Positions 62,071-64,000 of a stretch of 64,000 bases of DNA are shown one piece after another. The notes beneath the pieces were generated by a model, which was not told where the DNA came from, made no database searches, and worked only from the letters and a program-made list of their open reading frames with translations. Source of the DNA: Paralvinella palmiformis (lineage: Eukaryota > Annelida > Polychaeta > Terebellida > Alvinellidae); contig JAODUP010000426.1 in the NCBI GenBank assembly GCA_025642065.1, forward strand, positions 261,001-325,000, written 5' to 3'. Numbering within the stretch: the stretch's first letter is position 1; every line of letters begins with the position of its first letter. The translations under genes were made by a program, and so were the position numbers.

Positions 62071-62312
62071 ATAATAAAATTTAGTTTAACTAATTAGTTA
62101 GTTACTGTTATGTAAGCTAATTATCTACTACGTCCACACATAATAATAATGTTCCTGATTATTATTTGTGTACCTTACATAGTTATCATTGTTAAATATT
62201 ATTGTTCTGTTCGATTACATGTATATGTATAGGATGTTACAAAATATGTCCATATTTAGTTAATTTATTTCTGTAATATTCTTATGGGCCAACCACGCCA
62301 CTTTATTTTATA

Positions 62313-62360
62313 ATCTGTGTATGTTAGGATACACTCGTGGTATATACCACATACACAGAT
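62313..62360. repeat. Nested inverted repeats
   Basis: atctgtgtatgt (62313-62324) and acatacacagat (62349-62360) are perfect 12-bp arms. The interval contains a 14-bp perfect palindrome, GTGGTATATACCAC (62337-62350), overlapping the right arm by two bases. Confidence 0.8.
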
Positions 62361-63611
62361 CTTTGAATATATAAACAATGTCCCTTATGATGTCCAGTTA
62401 AACATCATTACTCAATACATTACAGCTCTTTTTTCATAAATGACAGACAACAAATAACCAAATTGTGTCTTTCAGCATATTTTATAGAAGTTATTTCCAG
62501 TTCAGTTTAAACTACTATATGAATAAATATTAAACATAAAAGTTTCTTTCATCAGATAATTGCCAGCAACTGATTGTACACACCCTCGGATGGCATCCAA
62601 CTATTATTGGAATATACAATTCTTGTCGGTAGTTCTTCTACAGCCATGTCTGGTGTTAGATTAACGTTGAAGGGTACAAATGTTGACTTGTTGATATGCA
62701 GATTCATTAATTATAGAGATTCATCAAACTCCTTTTCGAAGCATCGATAAATGATTTCCATTTATAATGAATGGTATACTTTCTGGATTATTTCGCGGAA
62801 TTGGGAACAGTGCAGCATATTGAAACATCTTATTTCCCAATCTAAATCGAATTTCAATTTTTAAATAATACGTATCTCTATGTTCCATCGCTACATCTGC
62901 CTGAATTACGGCAATTGTGTATGATTGAAATTTGAACTTGATGTTTTAATCGCCGTATTTCTGTTATCCATATTTGTATCAGGAATTGTTTGTAAAATGA
63001 CAATCACTATTACTAACAAAGGGACTATCCGCGGACAATATTATTCTCCGTGATAACATTTTATTTTATTAGCATACATTGTTGTTCTCTCTCGAATGAA
63101 AGAACAATTGATAGATAGCAGCTAATATCCACCCGAAAAAATCGGATATCCATATATATTTAAACATCAAGTAGAATATTCAGATATTTTACTACCAATA
63201 TTACAGCTGATTCTAGCCTTTTTCAATATTACAAGATGACAGGCAGCTATTTTAATACAATATTGATTATATTAGTATCCTTCTAATGGATTACAAACTG
63301 TAATATGTACCGATTATAGATATATTGAACGTTTAGAAAACCTAAATATAATATTTAATGAGCATATACCTGCTTCTCATGTGTATGTGTGTGCATGTAT
63401 CATGTGATAGGTATGTGTGTGCTTTAGTACTGGGAACAAAAAAACAACAATGGATATGTCTATCACGAATCATGTTTATAACATTTGGAAGATAAGTAAT
63501 ATTTAATATTGAAATTACATAAATAGTTCCATATTATTTATTAATAAGTATTTACATCTAATTTTACAGTCAAAGGTTTCACTATATATATAGGTAATGT
63601 GAGTATGGATA

Positions 63612-63659
<48 letters not shown>

Positions 63660-64000
63660 CAAATGAATTAAACACAGAAAATACAGAAAATGGTTATTAT
63701 GACAAATTTATAATTAACAATAATTACAAGTTACGTACAAGTTTTGAAAACTGATAAAATAACGGAATGTTTTTTAATATATTTTGATAATTATGAAGAC
63801 TTCCTAAACGATAGTACGGCAGAGGATTAATATGTCATATATTTCATACAAGAATAAGACAACGTTTTAAAATATGATTCTGTTCCACTCATCAGTGGTT
63901 TGATGGCCATTGTGTGCCTGGTCAGTAATACATGTATCTTTGTTTACATTTATATCTAATGAATTATTAGGTCAGTATGTATGGAAATATGTAAAATAAA
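62361..64000. other. Intergenic region, no gene seen
   Basis: AT-rich to the window end, with a TA tract at 63618-63654. No exon of a further gene is visible. Confidence 0.6.

Overview
This is a eukaryotic window. It is AT-rich, the genes have introns with GT/AG junctions, and it is packed with microsatellites, minisatellites and decayed transposable elements. The transposon types (a CR1/Jockey-like LINE 3' end, tRNA-derived SINEs, hAT/ZNF862-like remnants) and the conserved gene suggest an invertebrate metazoan. A lophotrochozoan, probably a mollusc, fits best, but that is inference. No bacterial operon, rRNA, tRNA gene or CRISPR array was seen.

From 3.8 to 35.7 kb, + strand: the 3' part of a TBC-domain Rab-GAP gene, ortholog of the vertebrate TBC1D12/TBC1D14 pair. 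Eleven consecutive coding exons join in one open frame of 448 codons plus a stop. The arginine finger ([10 protein letters not shown]) and glutamine finger (YVQG) are both intact. The 5' end and N-terminus lie to the left of the window. Introns hold most of the repeat content: hAT remnants, a 1.15-kb minisatellite, a 1-kb higher-order minisatellite, a 70-bp minisatellite, a 314-bp GTGA array that starts exactly at a splice donor, and a 22-bp minisatellite that starts at the stop codon.

From 36.4 to 41.2 kb: intergenic, with simple repeats. From 41.2 to 51.0 kb, - strand: two genes in tandem that I do not recognise. One has two exons (506 aa), the other a single exon (368 aa). Both proteins are low-complexity, basic and Ser/Thr-rich, and share a short C-terminal W-L-x3-D-x-K signature. 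Both start codons are preceded by upstream ORFs. A cluster of CRE-like sites and a 1.1-kb AT-rich minisatellite lie between them.

From 51 to 64 kb: repeat-dominated. It has a tRNA-derived SINE, copies of a dispersed repeat always attached to CA/TG microsatellites, a 500-bp segmental duplication, a telomere-like degenerate minisatellite, remnants of a multicopy mobile-element-type protein and a ZNF862-like zinc-finger fragment. No intact gene was found there.

The strongest leads are the splice donor that begins a long array of GTGAGT donor consensus, the stop codon placed inside a palindromic minisatellite, and the tandem pair of unrecognised genes with RVxF-like motifs and upstream ORFs.
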